Positions 38,542 to 49,605 of a DNA stretch of 64,000 nt are shown here, piece by piece. Under the pieces are notes generated by a model, which saw nothing but the letters and a program-made list of their open reading frames with translations, was not told the origin of the DNA and made no database searches. The stretch is taken from contig MU404165.1 of the NCBI GenBank assembly GCA_022695795.1, positions 1 through 64,000 of the forward strand. The letters are read 5' to 3'. How positions within the stretch are numbered: position 1 is the stretch's first letter; each line of letters starts with the position of its first letter. This DNA comes from Biscogniauxia marginata. Its lineage: Eukaryota > Ascomycota > Sordariomycetes > Xylariales > Xylariaceae. The position numbers were made by a program, and so were the translations under genes.

Positions 38542-41500
38542 ATGAATGGAAATATGGACAGCACGCCAAACTACCACGGCAGCTTGATTGCCTTCGAAGG
38601 TACACAGGAGACAATTTCAACACAACTTCGATTGCTCCCAAGCTCATCAAAAATCCTGATCATACCACCGCTTCAATATTTCGTCAAATCTGACGCCGCC
38701 GACTCTCCCTTCGATGCTCGATCATATATTCTAAGGATCCATGAGGCTTCAAATTCCCGCGCCGAAATCGCCCGTTCATTCTTACGGTATGGCACCCCGG
38801 ACAACAAAAGACTCGCTTTCATGCATGGAGGAACAGCTAGTGCTCGGTTGAATTGCATTACTGCCATCAGTGTGCACGCGACGAATGGGGACCTTGGAAA
38901 AGCTGAAGCCATGTTCATCGAACTCGTCCGGGACGGAGTTGCAGGTTTAAAGAAACAGGACGAAGGTGCGGCAAGTCCCAAATCTAATCCGCTAGGGATA
39001 GTCGCAGAGGTCCCCGGGGAGTTGAATGACGAGATACTTGACGATCCGGTTTCCAAAGCTATGAGAGCTGCTGATGCCTTGGACCGTGAGACCGCTTCTC
39101 TACAGCCAACCAATGAACTTGACCTCACTATTGGGTACCGTCCTCGAAGCACGAGCGTACCTATTCTGCACACGATCAATGATTTTCAAGGTACTGCTCC
39201 CTTCTATGTGTTTGGGGGTCCTGGAGGCCGGCAGGGTCTGGTGGCACAAGGGACAAAGGGAAACACGACCGGTAATCTCAGTCTACGAGAAATTCACGAT
39301 AGTCGCCCAGGTCGATGCCTGCGAGTAGAAAATTGGCGAGTATCAGCTACTTTTGGTGGCCCAAATACTGAACCAACATCTTCAAATTACATCGAAGAAG
39401 CATACTCGGGAAATCTCCTCTCACCACCTGGTCGTAATCTAGTCAGTCCACAGTCTACAGCATTCGGCTCGGTACCAAACACTCCAGCGGTCATAGGTGA
39501 GGCTCAACTTGTCGATGTCCGATCATCTCACAAGAGAATCAGTTCACTGGGTCGCACACATGCTACCGCCTATCATGACCAAGACATCTCCCTCTCCAAA
39601 GCTCCTACGCCAGCTCCATCAAAGCTAGAAGATACCCAAGATGAGGGGAATGATAGCTATACCACGAATACGCTGGACAGTCCGTGGGAGGAGAAACCAG
39701 TTCTGCGATCTAGATTCTTCAGCGAAATCCCACGGCCAGTCTTCAATAAACCAAGCAGGTCTTCGATCAGACGTAGCCCACCATCACCCCTTAACTTGGA
39801 AAACAAAACGATACGACGGCCAGCATCGTATGTCGACCAGAGCACTAACCTGAAAAGTACGTACGTGAGTCGAAGTACCTCAACCTCCCCTGGTCCTACC
39901 TGTCAGAGCAGCAGCGCACAAAATGGGGCGTTTCATAACCTTGAGGACAAATTCGAGCCTGAAGAAGACGAACAGTCCCAAATAATCTTGCCTATGGTCG
40001 AAGACTTTGTTTTACACTTTAAAGGCGATGAAGATCCTTATCCGCAATTAGATGATGCCATAAAAGCCTTAAAGGAGAGCAAACACTCGGTCTCTATGCA
40101 ACCGCTGCTGCGTAAGCTCTTTGATGAGGGTCTCAAACAACTAAGCGTACCAACCCCAAGAGAATCAACATCTACTCAGGACTACGACAGTATTGCCGTA
40201 GGCCACTCAGAAGTTAGAGAGGCAGCGCCTCTCTATCAACCGGATCCCGGTGAATATGACCCCTTCGCGTCACATGGCGACTATCTCCAACCTTCGACAG
40301 CCTTTTCAGTCAATCAGGGTAGTTCTAACAGTACAGATCAAACCGTAATTGGGTCGACGCCGCCGAGTCCTGCTCAGACACTGTCCCATGCAGACATGCC
40401 GCCGCAGAAGACATTCCACGAGCTCAACACAACCGGCTACAAGACAGCAATATGCATACAAAACTCCCTGCGCTCGATTCTCAACACATACTTCTCACCA
40501 GAGGACATCGGATACCACCAGCTCAACTTCCCATTGCTTCCCGAGTTCGGCAGCCTATGGGAACCTGTATTCCGAGAGGCGGAGCCCGGCAGCCCTAGGA
40601 ACGTGTCGCGGAAAATCGACCTCATCCTCGCCATCGGCGCTCAAGCAGGCGTGGATCGGGAGTTCCTCGGCGCCATCACCACCTCCCTAGAGAAGCTGGG
40701 TACGCGGCCAAACGGGAACACACGGAGCGGCAGGCTCGATTTTAGGTGAGCGTTATAGATCCGAGAAACTTTCTCACCGCTGACACAGAAAAACACACAC
40801 AGATTCCTCATCGCGAACGCCATGCAAGGTTTCACCGCGCGGCCGCTCACCGAGCAGACCCAGGATAACCCCTTCTCCAACCCGCTGCTGCTGGCGACCT
40901 TAATCATACCACACCTAGAGACCTACATGGCGGCGCACTCCTCGGTGCGGTTCCTCCTCCTGGAGTACCCCCGGGAGTACCTATCGACCGTGCTAGCACT
41001 GCAGCGGATGGTCGGGGTCGACCTGCTGAAGGTCGCTGGAATACTGAACTCAGAAGCGAATGAGCCGAAGCCGTACCGAGGCTTCAAACCTTCCCTAACG
41101 ACGGCGGCGGCCGGGAGGAGTGGTTACCAGCACTCAGCCGCCGTCTCGATCTCAGGCACATCGACGGCCAGCGCAAGCGCCACCCTCTTGGCGCCCGCGG
41201 GGAACAAGTTCTCGTCTTCGTCGTCTTCGGCGGCGGCGGAGGCGCCGCCATCGTTCGCCAAGGCCAACTTCCTCCTCACGTCGCGCGCGAGCGAGTCCGA
41301 GGTCGCGACGCTGATCTCGACGATATGGAAGATCCTAATCGACATCTCGGCGTTCTACATTCCCGAGGACACCGTCTCGCCTCCCATCCCCCCCGCCTCC
41401 CCCTCTTCCATGCGGGACCCGAAGCAGAAGCAGAAGCAAAAGCAGGGCTCGGGGTCGAGGCCGCTAGTTATCCGGAGCCCCCTCATCGATAACAGCAACA

Positions 41501-42057
41501 GCAACAACACGAACCGCGAGTACGCGCCCCTCGCCAGCGCGGCCGCCATGCTGGGATTCCGGCGGCCCGCGGACGAGCCCCGTATCACCTACGTCACGAG
41601 CGCGACAAACACGGCCCTCGCGCCCGCACCCGCGCCTCACGGACCCTCGGCCAGGCCTCTCGGGCCGCCCGCCAAGAAAACGATCACGTCCATCAAGAGC
41701 GGGACGAGGCCTCGGAGCAAGCTGGTGAAGACGATGCGCGGGGGCGAGGTGCCACCCGCGGTATCATCGTCGTCATCATCCTATTCGTCGTCGCCGTCGT
41801 CCTCATCGTCGTACTTCAACAGCATCACGGACTACGGCGGGGATGAAGATGGGCACGGAGTAGTGGACGATAATAATGCCAATGTCAATGACGATTATGA
41901 TTACGATGAGGACGACGACGACGAGTTCGCGGCCGACGAGCGCAGGTACATGCCGCTGTGGAGACAGCAGAACCAGCCGCAGCAGCAGCAGAAGAAAGAC
42001 GAGCCGCGGCGGGGGAACACGCGGAAGGCGCTCAAGTGGCTCGGGCTTTCGAACTGA
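38542..42057 (+). CDS. Large disordered fungal protein of unknown function
   Basis: Two exons, 38542-40745 and 40803-42057, are joined over a 57-nt intron (GTGAGC...CACACAG), giving 1,152 residues in a continuous frame; the junction reads SGRLDF-R-FLIANAMQGF. Three folded-looking parts are visible: an N-terminal block (about 1-140), a helical block at about 480-550 (EDFVLHFKGDEDPYPQLDDA), and a block of about 240 residues spanning the intron (SILNTYFSPEDIGYHQLNF to VLALQRMVGVDLLKVAGIL). The rest is Ser/Pro/Thr-rich. The C-terminus has poly-Ser, a DDYDYDEDDDD acid run and a basic end (RKALKWLGLSN). Similar proteins are often labelled 'gastric mucin-like' in fungal genomes, a composition label only. 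No catalytic motif or transmembrane segment seen. The first ATG at 38542 is used; an in-frame Met follows at codon 5. Confidence 0.8.
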
Positions 42058-42813
42058 ATGCCCGTCCGACTGGTTGTTCTGTGTTTTTCCAGTTGGGTCA
42101 CGGTGGTATACATCAGATCATCTGAAGATGGAATATCCTCCCTCTTCTCCCATTCAATATCTCGTTCACGATGCACTTTTCCCCCTTTATTTATTTCTCT
42201 TCTCCAATCCCTTTTACTTTTTTTTTTTCGATGTCCGCTCGGATATTTCGTACAGGCTGTATACATTCATTTACTTTAGCCATTCAGGGGCAGTGAGTTA
42301 GCTAGCGAAAATCAAAACTTGCAATGTAAAAAAAAAAAAATTCAGAGATCTAGGAATATTATGACTACTACTGAAATACTTCACATGTAAAGTATTACCG
42401 TTCATGTAGCTCGTATTATCCCACTCTTATTATTTCGTCTTTTACCATTGTCGAAAAAAACTTAGCAAAGCACTCATGAGCTAAGCAACCCCCTTTTCTA
42501 CTTCGATTCCACTCGCGTATCTTTCTCGAATAACCTGTTAATGTTCAGGCCCTCTTATCTCTTATATTTCCCTCGTAGCTCATCATTTTTCCTTAGGTGG
42601 CTTCCAGGCTCTCCAGGGTCCCGAATGGGGAAGCCGTATGTACGTACATATGCGTAGGCTTATATCCAATAAAACGCTTTCCTTAGTACATTTCTTTTTT
42701 TTTACAAGTCAGGCAATGATCAGATGCCTATCTATCCCCGTTATTCCTTATGTAATACTACTAGTGTCAATGCCTGCCGACCTACGTAGATAGATACATA
42801 TGTAGGTTCCATC
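42058..42813. other. Intergenic region with 3' UTR signals
   Basis: T-rich runs (about 42218-42230) and an A-run (about 42329-42341) follow the stop codon, fitting the 3' end of the upstream gene. The last part before 42814 contains TACGTACATATG-like repeats. No gene is seen. Confidence 0.5.
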
Positions 42814-43740
42814 ATGGCTCAATCTAAACAAGCTCCTGACATCCTCACATTCATCAAGGAACGCTTGCCGCATATACGAAGGAGCGACGCGCCGTACGTC
42901 GACGAGCACGATCCCGCATTGAAAAACCTCGAAATCGAGATCAAGCCCCTGTGCTTCGATGATAGTGATAGTCCCGGAGATGACGGCGAAATATTGAGTG
43001 AGCCTTTGCCATTCAGCAGCATGAGTGATCTGGTAGAGGAGAAGGAACCTTGGGCTACACCTGGTGGGGTTATGACAGTCTCAAGACATCTGTAGGAATA
43101 AGGAAATGGGGAATTCTTGGATGGCCAGATACTTGGGAATTACGCTCGGCGACTATTTGAATCTGAACAAGGACGATACCGCTCCGGGGATTCTGCAGGA
43201 TCTCGGAAAGGAGAGTTTGAAGTGACTACCCCCCATGGCGACTGCGTTTCCAAGCTTACACGTGCAACAGTCCTCCGGATGGTTGTGTTGCATGGCTGAC
43301 GAGCAAGTCCCGGCGTTGGAAGGTAGAGAAGTGGATAGACAACCCAAGGTCGCCAGAGCCCTGCCTGGCCTGTTTCGTATCGGAAGAATCCGACCTCGAA
43401 GAACAGCAACTTTCCATGAGCGTAGTACAGATAACCCTAGTCTTCACTTTCTATCGGCTGTGCCAAGAAAAATTCAAACAACATAGATCGGTCCCCGTAA
43501 GCTGGTCGGCTTCTATATGTCTCCGAAATCACCGTCTCTACTAACAAGTCATAGATCACCATCGTTTCCGCTTCCGGACTCCGTGTTCGCATCCACCGTG
43601 CTTCCTTCAAGCTTCTTGGAGGATGTAAAGGGCATATTTTCGTGCAAAAATCACCTATCATGAACCTCGCCAAGGTCCAGGGGCCGATATCGGATGATAT
43701 GATTCATATTTTACGCTGGATGGCGGGAAGCAGCTTATAA
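42814..43740 (+). CDS. Small multi-exon hypothetical gene
   Basis: Proposed exons are 42814-43032, 43103-43221, 43271-43496 and 43555-43740, giving 249 residues. The last two introns are well supported: 43222-43270 (GTGACT...CAACAG) and 43497-43554 (GTAAGC...TACTAACAAGTCATAG, with a perfect branch site), and both restore frame exactly. The first intron (43033-43102, ending AATAAG) is a weak guess; frame 0 stops at 43093-43095 without it. Exon 1 encodes MAQSKQAPDILTFIKERL and an acidic stretch; exon 2 GNSWMARYLGITLGDYLN; exon 3 CVAWLTSKSRRWKVEKWID; exon 4 ends in MAGSSL. No domain recognised. Other frames over 43060-43300 are also fairly open, so exon 1-2 structure is uncertain. Confidence 0.5.
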
Positions 43741-45877
43741 GCTACCTAGGTAGGTACTCAAGATTGGAGCAATACATTCCATCCATGCTTATGTCGTATA
43801 TGTAAAGTGTTGAATTAGAGTCCCCGGCTTTGCATTCCTTTCGTATTTTGAACGTAATCTATAAGTTAGATTTCGCTCAAGTTTAGGGTCTCGCTTCTGA
43901 TACGTGATTGGGCGAGGGAACGTCAGGATACGACTTCCCAGGAAGTCGCTGAGCGAGACAATAGTACTTTTCAAAGTCCCGAGAAAGCTCCTTATTTAGG
44001 AAATCGATGAATTATGCCTTAGAGAACTACACGCAGAGCCCTGGACGGACTACCCCAAAAAAAGCCTGACATCGCTCTTCGACGTGCGCTTTGATGCGGC
44101 GGCCTAGGAACTGGAAAGACTGCTGCTATCTGCGCCTCTAAGAACTGTTTGAACCCCAATTTCAATACGGTGCAAAGCTTTAACGGCCACCAGTTCCAAA
44201 AACTGATAGCTCCAAGTTATTACTTTTGGAAGATTAAATATTAACGCGGGAACTTATTATGAAATATATTGTCAAATCATCATTGCCCCTTTTATATTCA
44301 TTCGCACTGGTTCGTTGTACCGTACTCATGAACTCTGCAAATAAAACCACCTCGCATGAAATCGGATCGTTCTCTTTCCAGTCAACTATCACCAGCCTTC
44401 CCGATTGAATCTGCCAGTCATGCCTCGATATGGATTCTCTCATAGGCGGTCTATGTATATGCAACGTAATTAAGTACAGTCACCAATGTGCTAGCTAGTA
44501 GCTAACGAGGGAAAAGGGGTGAGAGCGAGCGAGGGAAGAAGCCGGGCCAATGATCGCTATATACGTAGCCTGGCCACCTGCTTGTTTCTTATCCGTCTTC
44601 GCTTCCTTTTCCGATTACTTGCTCAAATCCAGCCTCCTAACGACTACATAGCTAGCCAGCCAGTAGCGGCATAGGATCAGAGTTCCTAGCAGTATCCCAA
44701 CCCCTGTCGCGTCAGGGCCCAGAACCCCAAGAGTGAAACGTGGAACAAGATACCTCCATAATTATTGCTTGCTTATACACGTCTGTAGCATGCAGGTCCG
44801 GCACGGCAACTGTTCCTATGATCGTTACCGTGAGCACAAGGGAAAGGTACAGGATTTGTCCAGTTAGCCTGTCCCTATCCATCCATGATATATACTAAGC
44901 ACTCGCCTTTCCCCCCACCTATGTAGTCGGGAGCTATATGATTAGTTCGATAGACAGAGAATAGGCCGGGAGTAAGAGAGAACCAGACAGAACAGCTCGT
45001 ATGGTATCCAGATACAGATACCTCTGGGAAGTAGGCTAGATTTCCGAACGTTTCTACAGGGAGCCTAAATAAAACTACATATGAAATACCGTCCGTACAC
45101 GTCAAATGAACAAATTAAACTAGAGTCATAAGGATGAAAAGCAAACGGGTGCTTCCTTCTGTCGTATTTCGAAGTAGTGTGGTCGTTTCAATGGCAGGGC
45201 GTATATCGGAGTGCACATGGCGGCAACTACATTGAATAGGAACAAGTACATATACCTACGTAAGCAGCTACAGATGCAGCTAGATGATCACGTCGGAGGG
45301 GGAAAAACGACCATATGATTAAGTGTACCCTAACTGAGGAAAAAAAGGAGCGAGAGCATGATGTCGGTGATTTCGTAGACGTCTTCCTTCCCCTCTTATC
45401 TGCGTTGCCCTAAGCAAAGATCACCGGGGAAAAAAATGCATACACACAATACGTCATGTCGCCCCCCCCAAGTCCATACAATGCCAAAAGAGTTGTATCG
45501 AAAAAAGGAAAAGCCGCGCGCAAATTCTAATGCAAACACATTCTTTCGCCCGGTCATTAGTAGGTCTCATTAAGGCAGGCAACTAGACGGAGTAGGTTCA
45601 GGGATACGCCTCCTAGTCTATCATTAAACCCCGTTCTCACGCGCCAGAATAAAATCGCGTTGGTTCCTATGGTGGAACAACCCGAAGGACGTGGGGACGA
45701 GTCGGCGATTTGGTAGGATCCAAGTGATCATTCATCTATCCGCAGTCAAAGACGAGAACAACAAACACATTCCACCGATGCCATCCTGACCACCTGCATG
45801 CCTGTATTGCCAGTCCGTTCCAGGAAATCAAATTGGACGTGAAACCGTTGTCGTGAGGGTATCATGAGTTGCTACCT
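43741..45877. other. Intergenic region with a possible gene relic
   Basis: This stretch lies between the 3' ends of two convergent genes. A short plus-strand stretch at about 44000-44150 reads like protein interrupted by a TAG (LHAEPWTDYPKKSLTSLFDV, then ELERLLLSAPLRTV) and may be a relic exon. The rest has only short unsupported frames and several polypurine and TACGTA-type motifs. Part of the right end is probably the 3' UTR of the Ypt1 gene. Confidence 0.4.
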
Positions 45878-47048
45878 TTAGCAGCAGCCGCCGCTAGAGG
45901 AGTTGGAAACGCTGTGACCAGGGCCGACCTGAACACCGGGCTTGGTGTTGGTGGTGGACTGAGATCCCATGCGTTCCTTGATTTGCCGGGCCATGGTCAG
46001 GAAGGCCTGCTCAACGTTGGAGGCGTTCTTGGCCGAGGTCTCGAGGAAGGGGATTCCGAGGCTGTCAGCAAATTCCTGGAAGAATAGTTAGCAATCTGAT
46101 GCAAAGAACAAGAACAAATATACTATGACGAAAGCGGCGTGATAAGATTAACATATGCAGGGTTCATACCTTGGCGACTGTGTATTCAACGACCTTCTTC
46201 TCCGACATATCGCTCTTGTTGCCTACGAGGAGTTTGTTAACACCCTCGGTGGCGTATCGGTCGATCTCCTGCAGCCACTGCTTGACATTGTTGAAGCTGT
46301 CCATGTCGGTGACATCGTAGACAACGCAAATGCCGTGAGCGCCTCGGTAGTACGAAGAAGTAATGGTTCGGAATCGTTCTTGTCCGGCGGTATCCCACTA
46401 AAAGGTCTTTGGGTCAGTAGTGTCGCAAAGTGTGGCTTGGGTGTTGATGGGTATCCTCACGATCTGCAACTTCACCGTCTTTCCGTCGAGTTCGATAGTT
46501 CGGATTTTCTATCGATTGTCAGCATGGAGGAACACGGCAGCGCATCGATAATATTACAACGTACAAAGTCGACTCCGATAGTGGAGATGTAGGACTCGGT
46601 GTAGGTATCATCGGCGAATCGGAGCAAGAGACAAGACTTTCCAACACCGGAGTCTCCGATGAGGAGGAGCTTGAATAGGTAGTCGTATCTATAACGAGGA
46701 TGGATCAGTCGACCTGGGGTAGCATTCAGGACCCGGCGGAGCTGGGCCTGGTTGTGAGGCTGGAGACCAGCCTGGTCGGGAGGGCTGGAAGGGTCGCGAG
46801 GATCCATGGTGTTTGGTGTTTGGTGAGGCGGTGGTGTTGATGATGGTTGGAGTGCAACACCGGAAATGTTGTTGGGAAGAGGATGGTGGGAAGCATGTTT
46901 AAAAGCAAATGAGGGACAGGTTTTAAAGCGAGGGGTAGACTCTGTCGGCGAAGGTCAGTTATGAAGCCCAGAATCGGCGTTGATGACGGGAGAGGGTGAC
47001 TCGAGATGATGTTGTGTTGTGGTGGGTGACCTACTACTCGGGATTCAT
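45878..47048 (-). CDS. ypt1: Rab1-type GTPase Ypt1
   Basis: Five exons on the minus strand, 47048-47038, 46688-46565, 46508-46461, 46397-46170 and 46075-45878, give 202 residues. The first exon is only 11 nt (MNP and two bases of Glu-4), followed by a 349-nt intron, so the reading [22 protein letters not shown] is restored. An in-frame ATG at 46807 lies inside that intron and would give a longer, atypical N-terminus. Visible signatures: P-loop GDSGVGKS (15-22), switch I TIGVDF, WDTAGQ (63-68), NKSD (121-124), SAK near 151, and the C-terminal GGCC for double geranylgeranylation. Rab1/Ypt1 controls ER-to-Golgi vesicle transport and autophagosome formation. It acts on ER/Golgi membranes with TRAPP as exchange factor. 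Confidence 0.96.
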
Positions 47049-48338
47049 GTTGACAAAGTGAGAATGCGCTCAAAGGCCACAGCAATAGGAGTGCAGTTGT
47101 TTAGGCACAGATCGAGGACAGGCGGCAGATAGTTAAATAGATGGAGATGGGAATGGGTATTGCTAAGGTTAGATGAATCTACAATCTCGGATGACGTGAA
47201 AGAAAGGGGCGTCGGTGGCTATTGTCGTTGATGGTGATGCAGAAAGAGAATTGAGACAAGCGTAGGCTCCTGCGTCGTCAAGGGACGTCAAGACCGCTCA
47301 CTCTCAGCCTGCACCGCCAGGACGACTCCACCACCTGGCACTACCGGGTTGGTACCACTTATCAGATGGTCGGTGCGCCCAGAGAGCATGTCACCACAAA
47401 GTTATTCCTTGCCGAAGAGAGTGGCCCACCGGCGAATCACAAGACTGGAGGGTGCGGTAGACGGTGTTAGCACCTGTCCCTACTCGCTAGCGGGTGGCAA
47501 CGGAAATGTCCTTTTGACCCTGCACAGCTAAGTACCTTTGCGTGCATTTAATAAGCAAAAGTACCTAACCTAGGTGTATGTAGGTAGTTCAATCGTCCTC
47601 ATGGTAAACCGAACAAAAGACCGACTGACCCGACTGACTTCAGCACTAGCAGTACTGGTCACAGGAACATTTGCATACCAATTAAAACAGTACAGAACCG
47701 GGTTAAGACAAGCCAAAGCCGTTAAATCATTTTGTCTCGAGTAGTAGTAGTTCACCAGAGACAAAAGGGTCCCCCGCATTTGAATATTCTAGAATGCCTA
47801 CCTTATTTATAAAACATGCCTAGTAGGATGTAGTTTGCATGTATAAAGTCACAAGATTGGCGTTATCGGCCGAACGGGCTGGGATTTTGACAGTTTTCGG
47901 TGGAGAATGGCCCCTGTCTATCGTATGTTCCGGGGGGTTTCCAGTGGGTCGTTCGCGGCGCTGCTGGCCGGTAACAGCCGGCAGCACGGAATACTAGTAC
48001 CTACCTAACCCGCCACCGCCTGCCGAACCAATGTCGTGCTACCTTTTACACCTCTACCAAAAATTCCCAGCTGCAAACATTTCCCAACCAACGGTTTGCA
48101 ATAGTTGACGAAACCTCACTTACATCATACTCAAAATCTGGACGACTCGCCTTGCCCTAATTCCCTAATTATCTAATACCCTTTGTCCTTTTTTTCTCCT
48201 CTCTTCGCAAGCTTCTTACCTAATTATATTACTCTGTCCGGCAAGCTCGAGCTCTTGCAGTTCAGCTCTCTCTTATCGATCTTGCGAATTCATGAGCTCC
48301 CTTCTCGCCCTTGCCCCTGCCACCGAGGCCCAGGACAC
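47049..48338. other. Shared upstream region of ypt1 and the divergent gene at 48339
   Basis: The two genes are divergently transcribed from this 1.3-kb interval. It contains CT-rich stretches just before 48339 (about 48180-48260) and purine-rich stretches upstream of ypt1. No coding frame is supported. Precise promoter elements cannot be assigned. Confidence 0.5.
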
Positions 48339-49300
48339 ATGTCCCTAACCAACACCGTTTTCCGAGCGCCTCCCGCCGTCCTGGGTTCGAGAGCCGTGCT
48401 CTCTCGTCTACCATCTATCGCCTCGCCCAGTCCCGTCACGATACCAACCCCAACCCCAGCCCCGCGATCCCTTCCCCCCTCAATCCTCCCCGTGCCGCAG
48501 CTGAACTTGGCCCCGCTATGGTTCGATTCTACGTTCCCTCGCCGCGAACTACCGGCCGCCGGTACCGATCCGCTACGACCCGACAGTGAGCGGAATGTAA
48601 AACTCGGGAGAAGTAGGTTTGCCCGTGCACCAACTATATTTATCGAAAGCCTGCTGACAGACTCCTTCTAGCTCTGCGCATACTTCAAGAGCGGCTTCCC
48701 AGCCTGCTGCAGTCGCCATTGCCACAAGACATCCTCTCGCCGAACATCTCACTCCACCTCTTCCCTTCGACACATCCCTACCTCCCGACGGTAACGGGCA
48801 AGGTCGCGTATATAGCGGCGCTGTGGACATCGCCAATAGCGTGGAATCGGGTGCCCATCATCGGCAACCTGAAGCTAGAGATTCTCTCGGAACGCATGGT
48901 TAGCGAGCCGCTCCACTTCTCGCCCAAGGTAGCTGGCGCATACGACGAGCAGTTGGTCGTCAAGTGGAGGACGGCCGGGGACAAATCAAAGGACTCCAAG
49001 TTGAGCCTGACGGAGCAGGGCGAGCAGAAGCTAGACAACTACCTGCGCGGCTCGCAAACTCCAGGCGACGAGAAGAAGACCTTCACCGGCCTATTCATCT
49101 TCGAATTCGACCAGGACGGCCGCATCATTAGCCATACGATCGAGCATGTGGACGAGCACGGAGAATGGGAAAAGGGCGTTGGCGCCAAAGTAGTAGGCCT
49201 CACGGACTGGCTACTAGGCGGCATAAAGGGGCGCTCGGATGGTGGGGGGCCCTTACCAGCATTTGGGATCTTGGGCAAGGGGGGTAGTAAAGGGGGGTAG
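48339..49300 (+). CDS. Conserved-looking hypothetical protein, probable mitochondrial presequence
   Basis: Exons 48339-48612 and 48672-49300 are joined over a 59-nt intron (GTAGGT...GCTGACAG...TTCTAG), giving 300 residues; the junction reads NVKLGR-T-LRILQERLPS. The N-terminus (MSLTNTVFRAPPAVLGSRA) has Arg, Ser and Ala but no acidic residues for about 70 positions, typical of a mitochondrial targeting peptide, followed by a Pro-rich linker. The C-terminal part (IAALWTSPIAWNRVPIIGN; FIFEFDQDGRIISHTIEHVD; VGLTDWLLGG) looks like an alpha/beta fold of the NTF2/SnoaL-like kind, but this is only an impression. A 13-bp direct duplication (GGGTAGTAAAGGG) sits at the stop codon and sets the last few residues. 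Function unknown. Confidence 0.75.
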
Positions 49301-49605
49301 TAAAGGGGCACGATAGACTACGAGATTGAGATTGGTAATCCGGCGTTCGACAAGGTCGCATTTGACTCATGTGTATCTCTTTTCCACGCAAGACAGCGAT
49401 AGTGTACGATGGAAGGGTTGGGAGAGGGGGGAAAAAAACCCATGTACCATAGGTCACACCACTCAATCCTGAGAAGGGAGTTTGTACTCCTATGTAGTGC
49501 TTGCCCTCTGTATAGATACGTATGCATAAGTAAGAAAGGGGGAGAGAAAAAAAGGCATAGCTTCTGAATCTGTCAACTTCTACTCGCTTCTGCTACTACT
49601 GCCGT
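49301..49605. other. Convergent intergenic spacer
   Basis: About 300 bp separates the stops of two convergent genes. It contains short G- and A-rich runs and presumably both 3' ends. No gene is seen. Confidence 0.5.

Noticed and set aside
41120..41345. Arg-rich frames on both strands inside the gene at 38542-42057
   Set aside because: They come from Ser/Ala-rich GC-biased coding sequence in other frames.
45869..46592. Plus-strand frames across the ypt1 locus
   Set aside because: They are antisense to exons of ypt1, which matches the Rab1 signatures residue for residue.
46472..46807. Alternative Ypt1 start at 46807 (MDPRDPSS...)
   Set aside because: It gives a 40-residue extension unlike any Rab1 N-terminus, whereas the micro-exon at 47038-47048 restores MNPEYDYLFK exactly.
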